In this document: positions 44,203 to 53,619 of the stretch, one piece after another
How positions within the stretch are numbered: the first letter of the stretch is position 1
Layout of the letters: each line of letters opens with the position of its first letter
NCBI RefSeq assembly: GCF_003992115.1
Contig: NZ_RQUX01000002.1
Span: 1 to 64,000, forward strand
DNA length: 64,000 nucleotides
Origin: Veillonella ratti
Lineage (GTDB): Bacteria > Bacillota > Negativicutes > Veillonellales > Veillonellaceae
Reading direction: 5' to 3'
Program-made: the position numbers and the translations under genes
Notes under the pieces: generated by a model
Seen by the model: only the letters and a program-made list of their open reading frames with translations
Databases searched by the model: none
Told to the model about the DNA's origin: nothing

Positions 44203-46275
44203 TTATTCTTCATCAGCGGTACCATCAAATTTAGCAATGATTGCTTCCGCTGTTTTATGAGGCACTTCTTCATAGGAGTTGAATTCCATGTTGAAAACGC
44301 CTTGCCCTTGCGTCATGGAGCGCAATACAGTTACATAATCGAGCATTTCAGCAAACGGCACCTGTGCTTTTACCACAGTAATGCCTTCACGTTCACCCTG
44401 TTCCATGCCGAGCACACGACCGCGACGACTATTCAAATCGCCCATAATATCACCCATGAAAGCATCCGGTGCAAACACGTTTACATTGTAAACAGGTTCT
44501 AAGAGTACCGGTTTAGCCTGTGGCACGCCTTTCTTCAAGGCTTGCGCCGCGGCTACCTTGAATGCTAATTCCGAGGAGTCAACAGCATGGTAAGAACCGT
44601 CTAATAAGGTTACCTTCACACCAATCATAGGATAGCCGGCCAATAAGCCTTTTTCCAATGTTTCTCGGGCACCTTTTTCTACAGCCGGAATATACTGCTT
44701 AGGTACCGCACCACCGAAGATTTTATCTACAAATTCAAAATCACTTTCCGTGGATGGCTCAATAGCAATTTTAACATGACCATACTGACCATGACCGCCG
44801 CTTTGTTTCTTATGCTTGCCTTCTACTTCTACATGGCCGCGAACCGTTTCACGATATGGAATATACGGTTTTTCCAATTTAGCTTTTACGCCATATTTAC
44901 GTTCCATCTTAGTGAGGATATGATCCAAATGGACTTCGCCCATACAACGAACTTGCATCTGACGCCCTTCTACGTCTTTAACAACTACACAAGTCGGGTC
45001 TTCTTCCGAAATGCGCTGTAATGCGCCGGCTAATTTTTCTTCTTCCCCTTTCTTTTCAGGAACCATTGCTACCGTATGGAGCGGTTGTGGGAAGCGAATC
45101 TGACGATATTTAACTTTGAACGCAGGCGTTGCAAAAGTATCACCGGTCTTAGTTACAGCCAATTTAGGAATAACAACGATATCACCGGCGCGAGCTTCCG
45201 TAACAGGAACCTGTTGCTTACCGATGAGGGTATACATTTTACCCCATTTTTCTTCCACGCCTTGGTTCATATTAAGGAGTTTATCCCCTTCTTTTAATTC
45301 ACCGGAGAACACACGCACAAAGCTCTGTTTGCCGGCAAACGGATCTAAAACGGTCTTAAATACAAAACCGGTAAACGGTTTATCCACATGAACAACGCGT
45401 TCTTCGCCTGTCTCAACATCTTCAGCAGTCATAACTCGTTTAGACGCATCCGGCATGTAGCGAATCATACGATCGAGTACTTGGTCCATGCCGATATTAT
45501 TAGTGGCACTGCCGCACATAACGGCACATACGCGACCGGTCAACATACCTTCGCGAAGGCCTTGACGAATTTCTTCCAAAGTAAGCTCTTGACCGTCTAA
45601 ATATTTTTCCAATAAGGTATCGTCACCTTCAGCAGCGGATTCTACCGTTAATTCACGGATTTCTTCTACTTTGGCAGACAATTCTGCCGGTACCGGCACT
45701 TCGGTAACCTTGCCGTTTTCATACACATAAGCCGTACGTTTTGCTACGTCAACAACACCTTTAAAATCAGGACCTTCGCCGATTGGAATCTGCAGTGGCA
45801 TGATGGCTTTGCCGAATAAGTCGTGCATTTTTTCAAGAGTGCCGAAGAAGTCGGCCCCTTCCATATCCATTTTGTTAATAAAAGCCATGCGCGGCATCTG
45901 CAATTCTACCCCGTAATCCCAAGCGCGAATGGTGTCCACTTCTACACCCGATGTAGCGGAGAGTACCATAAGCATGCCGTCGGAAGCACGCAATGCGGCG
46001 CGCACTTCACCATGGAATTCGGAATAACCCGGCGTATCAATGAAATTAATTTTATAATTTTTCCATTCACATGGTGCCATACCAAGCTGAATAGTAACAT
46101 TACGTTTAATTTCTTCAGGTTCAAAATCCATAATATGTTTGTTGTCTTGCCCTTTACCGACGGATTGAACAGCGCCGCAAGCTAAAAGCAAAGATTCTAC
46201 CAATGCTGTTTTGCCCGCACCATCGTGAGATACAACAGCCACATTACGAATTAAATCACTAGCATATTCTTTCAT
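44203..46275 (-). CDS. Elongation factor G-like GTPase
   Basis: A 690-residue translational GTPase with all five EF-G domains. G1 is VSHDGAGKTALVESLL, G3 FIDTPGYSEFHGEV and G4 FINKMD; the C-terminal part has SSELAFKVAAAQALKKG and the domain V stretch RRGRVLGMEQGE. The Walker A differs from canonical EF-G (AHIDAGKTT), and the switch region is shortened, so this is the secondary EF-G-like family found in Firmicutes, not the main translocase. I start at MKEYASDLIRN, which has AAAGGAGG 7 bases upstream; the frame is open 20 codons further. Its job is unknown, perhaps in recycling or stress. Confidence 0.9.
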   Translation of the reverse strand: MKEYASDLIRNVAVVSHDGAGKTALVESLLLACGAVQSVGKGQDNKHIMDFEPEEIKRNVTIQLGMAPCEWKNYKINFIDTPGYSEFHGEVRAALRASDGMLMVLSATSGVEVDTIRAWDYGVELQMPRMAFINKMDMEGADFFGTLEKMHDLFGKAIMPLQIPIGEGPDFKGVVDVAKRTAYVYENGKVTEVPVPAELSAKVEEIRELTVESAAEGDDTLLEKYLDGQELTLEEIRQGLREGMLTGRVCAVMCGSATNNIGMDQVLDRMIRYMPDASKRVMTAEDVETGEERVVHVDKPFTGFVFKTVLDPFAGKQSFVRVFSGELKEGDKLLNMNQGVEEKWGKMYTLIGKQQVPVTEARAGDIVVIPKLAVTKTGDTFATPAFKVKYRQIRFPQPLHTVAMVPEKKGEEEKLAGALQRISEEDPTCVVVKDVEGRQMQVRCMGEVHLDHILTKMERKYGVKAKLEKPYIPYRETVRGHVEVEGKHKKQSGGHGQYGHVKIAIEPSTESDFEFVDKIFGGAVPKQYIPAVEKGARETLEKGLLAGYPMIGVKVTLLDGSYHAVDSSELAFKVAAAQALKKGVPQAKPVLLEPVYNVNVFAPDAFMGDIMGDLNSRRGRVLGMEQGEREGITVVKAQVPFAEMLDYVTVLRSMTQGQGVFNMEFNSYEEVPHKTAEAIIAKFDGTADEE

Positions 46276-46529
46276 ATGAACCGCCTCCTTTAAAGCGCAG
46301 AAACGCAATTTACTGTATGTATTCGATGCGACCATATGAAATTCCTTTATATTTATTATACATTTTTCGAAATTATAGTAATTTTTTTAAAATTGTCCCC
46401 TAAAATTGTGCAAACAGCTTGCCAAAAACGACTATATAACGTAACATTAGAGAATATATATAAGAGGTTCGGCAGCGTAACACGGTAGTTGAGTATTTTT
46501 GAAGAGCCGAACATAAAGGGGGATTTTTT

Positions 46530-47903
46530 ATGAGTGAAAAATCAAATCAAGGTCACGACCATAGTATGAAACGTGGTCTCAAAAACCGTCACATGCAGAT
46601 GATTGCCTTAGGCGCATCGGTAGGTACCGGCCTGTTTTACGGCTCGGCGCCGACGATCAAATTGGTAGGACCGGGTATTATTGCATCCTATGCATTGGCA
46701 GGCCTTTTTATTTTCTTCGTTATGCGCATGCTCGGTGAAATGGCCGTACGCGAACCGGTATCGGGTTCATTCAGTCATTTTGCCAACAAATATTGGAACG
46801 GTTTTATGGGTTACTTGGCCGGCTGGAATTATTGGACCTTATTTATGCTCGCCGGCATGGCGGAACTGGCGGCCATCGCCGTGTACCTCGCCTATTGGTT
46901 CCCGGACATTCCGCATTGGCTGACTACGCTCATATGCCTTGTGATTATCACGGCCATTAACTTAATCAACGTTAAGGCCTACGGCGAAGTTGAGTTCTGG
47001 GCGTCCTTCATCAAAATCGGCGCTATCGTCAGCATGATTTTATTCGGTTTCTACCTGATTTTCACCACCATGGGTTCCTTCCCTCATAACTTCCATAACT
47101 TATGGGATAACGGTGGTTTCTTCCCGAATGGTTCTTGGGGCTTCCTTTGCTCCTTGGCCGTTGTTATGTTCTCCTTCGGCGGTGTCGATCTTATCGGTAT
47201 TACGGCGGGCGAAGCGGAGAATCCTGAAAAAAGCTTACCAACCGCAATTAATGAATTATTATTACGTATCTTAATTTTCTACATTGGCACCATGGTTGTA
47301 CTTATGTCTTTGGCACCTTGGGATAAAGTTGGTCTTGAAGCCAGCCCATTCGTTCAAATCTTTGAAGAAATCGGTATTCCCGCGGCTTCCAACATTTTGA
47401 ACCTCGTAGTACTTGTAGCGGCTTTATCTGTATTCAACAGTATTTTATACAGTAACTCCCGTATGTTGTACGGTTTGGCACAAGCAGGTAATGCACCTAA
47501 GATTTTCAGTTATTTGACGGTTCACGGTGTGCCATTGGCCAGTATCTTATTCTCATCCGGGTTAGCGTTAATTATCGTTTTGACAACCTACCTCTATCCG
47601 CAAGCTGGTGAAGTGTTCATGCATCTCTTGGCACTCGTAGTAGCCGGTCTTGTAATCAGCTGGTTCGTCATCATCGCTACGCACATGAAATTCCGTAGCA
47701 CTTTCATTCGAGAAGGCCGTCTTGATGAATTGAAATTCAAATCGCCGCTCTATCCGGTCATCAACTACTTATGTATTTTATTCCTGTTGGTAGTTGTAGT
47801 CGTTATGTATCAAATGGACAGCTTCCGACCATCGGTAATCGCAATTCCGTTCTGGATTCTGTTCTTGTATGTAACATATAAGTTGAAAAAAGTTAAAAAA
47901 TAA
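46530..47903 (+). CDS. Amino acid permease, APC superfamily (AroP/GabP-like)
   Basis: A 457-residue, 12-helix amino acid/proton symporter. Helix 1 is IALGASVGTGLFYGSAPTIKLVGPG, with the substrate-carboxylate GxG motif, and helix 6 has FSFGGVDLIGITAGEAENPEKSLPTAI, the AAT-family signature. A hairpin (GTTCGGC/GCCGAAC) occupies the short leader, and AAAGGGGG precedes the ATG. It is monocistronic, with a shared terminator downstream. The amino acid is not predictable; helix 6 fits aromatic, proline or 4-aminobutyrate carriers. Confidence 0.9.
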   Translation: MSEKSNQGHDHSMKRGLKNRHMQMIALGASVGTGLFYGSAPTIKLVGPGIIASYALAGLFIFFVMRMLGEMAVREPVSGSFSHFANKYWNGFMGYLAGWNYWTLFMLAGMAELAAIAVYLAYWFPDIPHWLTTLICLVIITAINLINVKAYGEVEFWASFIKIGAIVSMILFGFYLIFTTMGSFPHNFHNLWDNGGFFPNGSWGFLCSLAVVMFSFGGVDLIGITAGEAENPEKSLPTAINELLLRILIFYIGTMVVLMSLAPWDKVGLEASPFVQIFEEIGIPAASNILNLVVLVAALSVFNSILYSNSRMLYGLAQAGNAPKIFSYLTVHGVPLASILFSSGLALIIVLTTYLYPQAGEVFMHLLALVVAGLVISWFVIIATHMKFRSTFIREGRLDELKFKSPLYPVINYLCILFLLVVVVVMYQMDSFRPSVIAIPFWILFLYVTYKLKKVKK

Positions 47904-47910
47904 CAAAGTA

Positions 47911-47941
47911 AAACGAGGCTCGTTATGAGCCTCGTTTTTTC
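47911..47941. terminator. Shared terminator between APC permease and AraC-type genes
   Basis: An 11-bp stem, AAACGAGGCTC/GAGCCTCGTTT, with a 5-base loop and a T run on the plus strand; the A run on the other side makes it bidirectional. Confidence 0.9.
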
Positions 47942-47952
47942 ATACCTGAATT

Positions 47953-49245
47953 TTATTCTACTGAACTATAACTTCGCGGCGATGTATTAAAATGTTTTTT
48001 AAATGCCTTGTAAAAATTACTGGTATTACTGTAGCCCAGCATACCGGCAATCATTTCAATGGATAAATCAGTTCCTTTAAGCAATGACGCCGCTCTATCC
48101 ATACGATGAGCCGTCACGATTTCACTAAAGGATTGCCCCGTTTCTTGACGAATCAAATTGGAAATATAATTCGGATGGTAGGCCAAATCCGCTGCCATCT
48201 GCTTTAAAGACACCGAATCTACATGAGTACTGATGTATTGCATAATTTGCTCAATTAAGCTACTTGGTTCCGCACTCTGTTGCTGAGATTTTTGCTCCCG
48301 CGCCACGCTCATTAACAAGGCGGCCACCAACGATTGCAAAATTGCCTGTGTATCCTCTTGCGGCGTCGCATATTCAAGCACCATCAACTCCAAGAGACGG
48401 CGCACATAGTGTGGCTTTTCAAAATGAAGATGGATAAAATTTTCCGAAAATTCATTATTCTGCGGCTCCAAGAAGAAATTAAACACCTTTTTATCCGCTG
48501 CCAAAATGGGGAAGAACGTCTTAAAGAACGCCTCTTTTTGAATTAAAACGCCAAGAATAATGATCTCCTCTTTGCTACCCCCTTGAAGCGCATAGCCCGT
48601 ATAGGGTTGCCCGATATAGCACTCATTTTCCTTAACTTTTATATAGTTATCCTGTGTATAACTGAGCGCCCCATAATCACCTTGATAGGCAAAATTCAAG
48701 AAAAAGAAATCATGACGATGAAAGGCCTCTTCAATATGCTGACCTTTAAAAACGCAAATCATGATGGTTTCGTCAGCCTTACCCGGCCATTGATAAGCTC
48801 GTTCCGGATGAGTATCCCCGGATGATCTAAGCTTCGGCCAGTGTTCTGTAATGAAGGCAGCCCCCAACTGAGTAAGTGCTTCATTGAGTTCTTGCTGTTC
48901 CGGGGAAATCGTCTCTTCAGCCATAGTAGTTGATTCTCCCTTTATTGATTCAGGGGGCTCTTGTTTGACTGCCACTGCCGCATCATCTTTTGCCATAGCC
49001 GTCAGTACTGCTCCCGATTCACTTTTCGATGCTTCCTTCACCACCGTCGCCATAGCCGACTCCCCTTTTATAGCTATATCCGTTTGCTGTAGGTTTAATT
49101 TCTTTTTAGCCTTTTTTTGCTTCTTATCCTGAATTTTTTTATTTTGCTTCTTCTTCGATTTTTTCTTCTTTTTCAATTCTGTTTTCTTGGAAAGCTTCTT
49201 TTTCGCTTTCTTCAATTTATCCTTATCTTTACGCTTTTTTGCCAT
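47953..49245 (-). CDS. AraC-family regulator with a lysine-rich N-terminal tail
   Basis: A 430-residue regulator in three parts. The first 50 residues contain 29 lysines (for example KKAKKKLSKKTELKKKKKSK); residues 50-120 are a low-complexity acidic/Ala linker. Residues 125-320 form a cupin-like sensor (AYQGDYGALSYTQDNY, ENECYIGQPYTGYALQGG). The C-terminal 100 residues are two AraC helix-turn-helix units (LKQMAADLAYHPNYISNLIRQ; LSIEMIAGMLGYSNTSNFYKAFKKHF). The Lys tail is unlike any usual AraC protein and may bind DNA or RNA non-specifically. A later start around MATVVKEA or MAEETISP cannot be excluded. Confidence 0.88.
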   Translation of the reverse strand: MAKKRKDKDKLKKAKKKLSKKTELKKKKKSKKKQNKKIQDKKQKKAKKKLNLQQTDIAIKGESAMATVVKEASKSESGAVLTAMAKDDAAVAVKQEPPESIKGESTTMAEETISPEQQELNEALTQLGAAFITEHWPKLRSSGDTHPERAYQWPGKADETIMICVFKGQHIEEAFHRHDFFFLNFAYQGDYGALSYTQDNYIKVKENECYIGQPYTGYALQGGSKEEIIILGVLIQKEAFFKTFFPILAADKKVFNFFLEPQNNEFSENFIHLHFEKPHYVRRLLELMVLEYATPQEDTQAILQSLVAALLMSVAREQKSQQQSAEPSSLIEQIMQYISTHVDSVSLKQMAADLAYHPNYISNLIRQETGQSFSEIVTAHRMDRAASLLKGTDLSIEMIAGMLGYSNTSNFYKAFKKHFNTSPRSYSSVE

Positions 49246-49308
49246 ATCAGCTGCCTAATACCTTTCTAGTTCTTCATAAGCTTCTTTTTAGTATATCATC
49301 AATCTTAA

Positions 49309-49440
49309 GATTTGCCACTATATATCTTACGTTTTACCGTCGTCAGTAATTTTAAAGCCGATTATACTGTGGTTACAGCCGATCCTTTACCACTCTCCGC
49401 CGAAGATTATTTAACTATTTTTGAAAAATCCTATCGTTAA
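49309..49440 (+). pseudogene. Possible gene remnant upstream of the acetyltransferase
   Basis: An open frame of 43 codons without a start codon runs from just after a TAA to a TAA, reading ...FTVVSNFKADYTVV, then ADPLPLSAEDYLTIFEKSYR. It reads like the C-terminus of a soluble protein whose front is lost. It could also be chance. Confidence 0.25.
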
Positions 49441-49474
49441 TTTCCAATGCTGACTAACAACAAAAGGAGGACAT

Positions 49475-50041
49475 ATGACTGAATTAGAAAAATTAAACGC
49501 CGGTTTGCCTTATAATTTTATGGATCCCGAAGTAGACGCACTGAAACTAAATGCCGTAAAAGGTTGTGAAGAACTCAATGCACTCAGTGCCGCCGACTAT
49601 GGAGCACGGGATACCGTAATTCGCAAATTATTCCGCAAAGTCGGCCAAAATCCTGTCATATTGCCTCGTTTTATTTGTGATAACGGTAAAAATATTTCTG
49701 TAGGCAATAACTTTCTAATTAACTTTAACGGCGTTATCCTCGATATTGCGCCGGTAACTATCGGTGATAATGTCATGATTGGCCCAAACACGCTTATTAC
49801 CACGGTCAATCATCCCTTAAACGCCAAAGAACGTCGCAATCACATGGCTATAGCTACGCCGGTAACCATTGGCAATGACGTGTGGATTGGCGGTAATGTT
49901 ACGATTTTACCGGGCGTAAATATCGGTGATAAAGCCGTAATCGCCGCCGGTGCGGTAGTAACCAAAGATGTACCGGCCAATACCGTAGCCGGCGGTGTAC
50001 CGGCCCGGGTTATTAAAGAGTTGCCGGAAGAAGACGAATAG
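49475..50041 (+). CDS. Sugar O-acetyltransferase (maltose/galactoside acetyltransferase family)
   Basis: A 188-residue left-handed beta-helix acetyltransferase. The N-terminal Mac domain ([25 protein letters not shown]) is followed by hexapeptide repeats ([53 protein letters not shown]) and the catalytic His in [21 protein letters not shown] precedes the ATG. It acts on sugar hydroxyls with acetyl-CoA; the acceptor is not known. Terminator follows. Confidence 0.93.
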   Translation: MTELEKLNAGLPYNFMDPEVDALKLNAVKGCEELNALSAADYGARDTVIRKLFRKVGQNPVILPRFICDNGKNISVGNNFLINFNGVILDIAPVTIGDNVMIGPNTLITTVNHPLNAKERRNHMAIATPVTIGNDVWIGGNVTILPGVNIGDKAVIAAGAVVTKDVPANTVAGGVPARVIKELPEEDE

Positions 50042-50081
50042 TGATGAATAAACACATATACAATTTAATTTTAAAGCATAA

Positions 50082-50111
50082 AAATGCCGCATCGAACCCG
50101 ATGCGGCATTT
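50082..50111. terminator. Bidirectional terminator
   Basis: A perfect 13-bp stem, AAATGCCGCATCG/CGATGCGGCATTT, with a 4-base loop, between convergent genes. Confidence 0.9.
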
Positions 50112-50127
50112 AGCATTTAATATTCAA

Positions 50128-50793
50128 TTACGCTTTCATGCGTTCTATGATGTTTACAAATTCTTCATAATTGGCAAGCCCATTCACAAGTGCCGCCTTT
50201 TCACCATACTCAATAAGACAGGTTGGCAAACTGTGAATATTCAAAGCGTGTCGCAAGCGAAGATCTTCTTCAAAGGCCTTGGCGGCACTGCCGTTTTCAA
50301 AATAACGAAGAAACTCTTCCGTATCTAAACCGGCCTCCATAGCCACCGCTACGAGTTCATCTGTCCGTGTAGTCTGACGAGTCTCGACAATCGTTGCTCG
50401 GCGGAGCTTCAACAAAAACGCATCAGCCTTAGCAGGGTCGGCTAGTTGAGCCGCCTTATAGGCAATACAAAGCGGATAGGATGACCTGTGCTCCGCATCA
50501 AAGAGATGAAATCCCTCCATGTTAATGGGTAGCCCACCGATGATTTCCTCGTTTTTATAAATCTGTGCCAGACGCTTATTATATACGCGAATCCCTTCTT
50601 CAGCCGGCAACCCCAATTCTTGTGGCAACATAAAATCGGCCACATCACGCACCAGCCCACTCATTACATACTTAAAAGCAATCTCTTTGCCGAAGTGATC
50701 AGCCAGCTTTTCATAAACCGGCTCCTGCTCATAGGAAAGGCCCATCATGGGGTCCGTAAAGGTTATAAGGATAATCTTTTTCATAGTATTCAT
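50128..50793 (-). CDS. DsbA-family thioredoxin-fold protein lacking CxxC
   Basis: A 221-residue cytoplasmic protein with the DsbA/FrnE layout: N-terminal strand IILITFTDPMMGLSYEQEPVYEKL, a helical insertion with IGGLPINMEGFHLFDAEHRSSYPLCIAYKAAQ, and the cis-Pro loop HSLPTCLIEYG. At the place where FrnE-like isomerases have DPxCxWC, this one has DPMMGLS, so the redox cysteines are gone. It may bind, not oxidise, its client, or use glutathione-S-transferase-like chemistry. It is last in a four-gene operon with a tautomerase, hydrolase and flavin oxidoreductase, overlapping the tautomerase stop. Confidence 0.8.
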   Translation of the reverse strand: MNTMKKIILITFTDPMMGLSYEQEPVYEKLADHFGKEIAFKYVMSGLVRDVADFMLPQELGLPAEEGIRVYNKRLAQIYKNEEIIGGLPINMEGFHLFDAEHRSSYPLCIAYKAAQLADPAKADAFLLKLRRATIVETRQTTRTDELVAVAMEAGLDTEEFLRYFENGSAAKAFEEDLRLRHALNIHSLPTCLIEYGEKAALVNGLANYEEFVNIIERMKA

Positions 50794-51152
50794 CAGTATC
50801 GGTTACGGTCGATAAACTGTCCGCCCACCGACCACGCCTTAATATCATCAAACTTAATATAAATATTTTCTGCCGGAATATCGAGAACTTCCTGAAAAGC
50901 AGTCGTCATCGCAGCGCCGAAGTCACTAAACCCAACATGCGCTTCATTGCCAAAAAGGCTCGCTTCTATATAGGCAATTTTCTGCTGTCCGTCACCACGC
51001 GGGTAGAGAGACTGCTCGTCTTCGAGGCCAAACAATAAATAATTTTCATTCAAGCCCGGCACACGCTCAATCGCTTTGCCCATGCGCGATTTAATGACTG
51101 TTTCCTGTTCATGACTGACAGGTGTATTAACTTTCGCCATAACAAACGGCAT
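50793..51152 (-). CDS. MIF-like phenylpyruvate/dopachrome tautomerase family protein
   Basis: A 119-residue protein of the tautomerase superfamily, MIF branch. The catalytic N-terminal Pro2 is exposed when translation starts at the ATG of MPFVMAKVNTPVS, so I choose that start over the frame's in-frame codon 15 bases upstream. SRMGKAIERVPG, QQKIAYIEASLFG and IYIKFDDIKAWSVGG follow the family layout. Its start overlaps the hydrolase stop (TAATG). It likely isomerises a keto-enol compound; the natural substrate is unknown. Confidence 0.82.
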   Translation of the reverse strand: MPFVMAKVNTPVSHEQETVIKSRMGKAIERVPGLNENYLLFGLEDEQSLYPRGDGQQKIAYIEASLFGNEAHVGFSDFGAAMTTAFQEVLDIPAENIYIKFDDIKAWSVGGQFIDRNRY

Positions 51153-52021
51153 TACTGCTCCCTCCATTCTTGTAGTTGCTCCAGAATACGGTCGGCAACT
51201 TCCTGATGTTTCATCTGATAGGTATGACCCGTTTTTTCAATAAAAATCAAGGAATTCTTTGCAGCCGTTGGCATATGATTATTCAAATTGCGTAAAAATT
51301 CCGACGGATCACCATCCGTAAAATTATCATAGGTGCCCACCAGTAGCGCCCCCGTATGAGTTAACTTCGCAGCTTGTGAAAAATCACCCTTCGGCGAGGT
51401 ATGTACATTATTTAACAATCCTGAAAACTGCCAATCCCACGCCGTATGAGCGATACACTCTACCCAGCCCATAAACGGGAACGGCAATCGTTTATCGCCA
51501 TCACCACGCTCTACTTGGTCTTTAATCAATCGTTTTTCATAATCTGTAACCCCCGACATCATATACGTCAGGTTAGCCGGCGACAGCAAAAAGAAACGTT
51601 CTACCCGCTCATCATGATGACGTGACAGATAATAAATCACCTTATTGGCCCCCAGAGAATGGCCGGCCAGTATGATATGCTTATAACCGGCGTTCTCGGT
51701 AAATGTCAGATAAGCATCAATATCTTCATCCGTATAGGCAAAGCGCTCATTCCATGAACCAATAAGTTCCTCTTTGCCCGTCTTCACATTGATGGTAGGA
51801 ATTTCACCGAAGGCATCATTTGTCTGGGCATAGATAAAATCAATGTTTGCACTATTAAGAGTATCACCAATATTATAATAAAACGGATTGGAATAAAAAT
51901 TTCCGTGAATCCCCGTGATGGCAATCATCACAGTATCTGACGTCCGCTTCTCTTCTTGACGGAAAAGAACGCCGTTTAGAACTACCCCACGCTTCGTTGG
52001 CACATCTAAACGAAACTTCAT
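51152..52021 (-). CDS. Alpha/beta hydrolase
   Basis: A 289-residue alpha/beta hydrolase. The nucleophile elbow is LAGHSLGANKVIYYLSRH; the oxyanion region is ITGIHGNFYSNP; the final His is probably in KTGHTYQMKHQE. It resembles DUF1749-type esterases. It lies between the Old Yellow Enzyme gene (4-base overlap) and the tautomerase gene (1-base overlap), in an operon that looks built to process a small carbonyl or ester compound. Confidence 0.85.
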   Translation of the reverse strand: MKFRLDVPTKRGVVLNGVLFRQEEKRTSDTVMIAITGIHGNFYSNPFYYNIGDTLNSANIDFIYAQTNDAFGEIPTINVKTGKEELIGSWNERFAYTDEDIDAYLTFTENAGYKHIILAGHSLGANKVIYYLSRHHDERVERFFLLSPANLTYMMSGVTDYEKRLIKDQVERGDGDKRLPFPFMGWVECIAHTAWDWQFSGLLNNVHTSPKGDFSQAAKLTHTGALLVGTYDNFTDGDPSEFLRNLNNHMPTAAKNSLIFIEKTGHTYQMKHQEVADRILEQLQEWREQ

Positions 52022-53049
52022 ATATTATCACTCTTTCTAAAAATACACTGATGGAAGGATGAGGCGTAGCAGGCATTACAGGAAATACACTTTGCCTCTA
52101 AGGCTTCACCGCTTTTCATTTTATTGGGTAAATCCGGTTCTCGCAAAAGGGGGCGAGACAAAGAAATCATTTCAATTTCAGTTTTATTCAGTATCTCTTC
52201 CATCGTATCCAGGCTTCGCAAACCGCCCACCAAAATAATCGGGGTATCCACAGATTTAGCCAATTTATCGGCAAATTTAAGGAAATAGGCTTCGTTTTTG
52301 TGTGGTCGAATACCGGCCACGGATGTACCGTTACCGCTCACTTCAATAGAGTCAATACCGGCGTCGGCCAATAAGCGACACATAACCAAACTTTCTGCCT
52401 CATCCAAACCGCCATAGGTAAAATCGCTGCTGTTAATTTTAGCGGTAATATGCAATTGCGGCGCTTTTTCACGAATACCGTTAAGAATTTCCACTACTAA
52501 ACGAGTACGATTAGCAATACTGCCACCATATTCATCAGTTCTGTGATTAACAGCCGGCGATACGAAACGACTCAAAAAGAAGAAATGGGCCACATGAATT
52601 TGCACACCGTCAAAGCCCGCTTTGGCCGCACGAACACCGGCTTCAATAAATTGATCGCGAACCTTATGAATTTCTTCTAGCGTCATATTATCCGGTTCAA
52701 CCTGTTCAAAGCGTCCATTCGTTTCACGGTAATAGGCACCGAGGGCTAACTGGGTAATCACCGGCACATCTTGCGCATGAATTACGTCGGTAAGCGTCTT
52801 ATATTGCGGAATCAGGGCATCATCGGATAATCGCATCATCCCGTCAAAATAGTAATCATTGGCGGCCACGCTGGTAAACCCGGTAATAATAATACCAACA
52901 CCACCTTTGGCCAACTCATCATAAATCTCATACGCTTTCTCCGTCACACTGCCGTCGCGATTAGCTAACCCTTCCCAAGTAGCGGAACGAACCAAACGAT
53001 TTTTCGCTTTTAAATTTTTTAACTCAATTGTATTAAAAAGACTTTTCAT
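52018..53049 (-). CDS. NADH:flavin oxidoreductase, Old Yellow Enzyme family
   Basis: A 343-residue FMN-dependent ene-reductase-like protein. The barrel shows NRLVRSATWEGLANRDG, GGVGIIITGFTSV, GFDGVQIHVAHFFFLSRFVSP with NHRTDEYGGSIANR, and IILVGGLRS. The C-terminus has CISCNACYASSFHQC, a cysteine cluster like the Fe-S ligands of 2,4-dienoyl-CoA reductase-type members but without their second flavin domain. I start at MKSLFNTIEL (AAGGAG, 11 bases away). It heads the operon and is divergent from an HxlR regulator. Confidence 0.9.
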   Translation of the reverse strand: MKSLFNTIELKNLKAKNRLVRSATWEGLANRDGSVTEKAYEIYDELAKGGVGIIITGFTSVAANDYYFDGMMRLSDDALIPQYKTLTDVIHAQDVPVITQLALGAYYRETNGRFEQVEPDNMTLEEIHKVRDQFIEAGVRAAKAGFDGVQIHVAHFFFLSRFVSPAVNHRTDEYGGSIANRTRLVVEILNGIREKAPQLHITAKINSSDFTYGGLDEAESLVMCRLLADAGIDSIEVSGNGTSVAGIRPHKNEAYFLKFADKLAKSVDTPIILVGGLRSLDTMEEILNKTEIEMISLSRPLLREPDLPNKMKSGEALEAKCISCNACYASSFHQCIFRKSDNI

Positions 53050-53189
53050 TAATTTCACACTCCTTAGTATATTGAATTATATTAAATCACATTGATTTTT
53101 CTCTATGTCTACATTATAATTATTTACAACAGAAAAACAAGAAGGATGTTTTTTCTTTGTCAATATAAAAAGTATACCAAGGAGGCTCT

Positions 53190-53546
53190 ATGACACAAAA
53201 ACCACTACCTAAAGATAAAAATATTTACGACACCGATTGTCCTATTCTGTATGCCATGGAAGTAATCGGCCAGAAATGGAAGCTGCCCATTCTCTGGTAT
53301 ATAACTGATGCCGAGAATCAAACACTGCGCTATAAAGAGCTGGAACGAAAAGTCGTCGGCATTACCGCCACAATGCTCACCAAGTGCTTGCGGGAATTGG
53401 AACAGGATAAGCTGATAACAAGAAAGCAGTACAATACCATTCCACCGACCGTTGAGTATTCAATAGCGAAACGGGGCAAATTATTGATGCCCGCCCTCCA
53501 ATCCATATATGATTGGGGCGAATCCCAGATGAACGAAAAAGAATAA
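53190..53546 (+). CDS. HxlR-family transcriptional regulator
   Basis: A 118-residue winged-helix regulator. The family start CPILYAMEVIGQKWKLPILWYI is followed by the recognition helix RYKELERKVVGITATMLTKCLRELEQDKLITRKQY. Cys15, before the first helix, is the position used by redox- and electrophile-sensing members such as HypR and YodB. Divergence from the Old Yellow Enzyme operon, with 140 bases between, makes it the likely regulator of that operon in response to reactive electrophiles. Confidence 0.92.
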   Translation: MTQKPLPKDKNIYDTDCPILYAMEVIGQKWKLPILWYITDAENQTLRYKELERKVVGITATMLTKCLRELEQDKLITRKQYNTIPPTVEYSIAKRGKLLMPALQSIYDWGESQMNEKE

Positions 53547-53552
53547 ACAAAA

Positions 53553-53601
53553 ACAGAAGACGGTTATGTCGGTAAAATTTACCGATATAACCGTCTTCTG
53601 T
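53553..53601 (+). terminator. Terminator after the HxlR gene
   Basis: A 24-bp stem with one mismatch (ACAGAAGACGGTTATGTCGG / CCGATATAACCGTCTTCTGT) and a 1-3-base turn. Confidence 0.9.
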
Positions 53602-53619
53602 ATAATTCCCCCGATCCAT

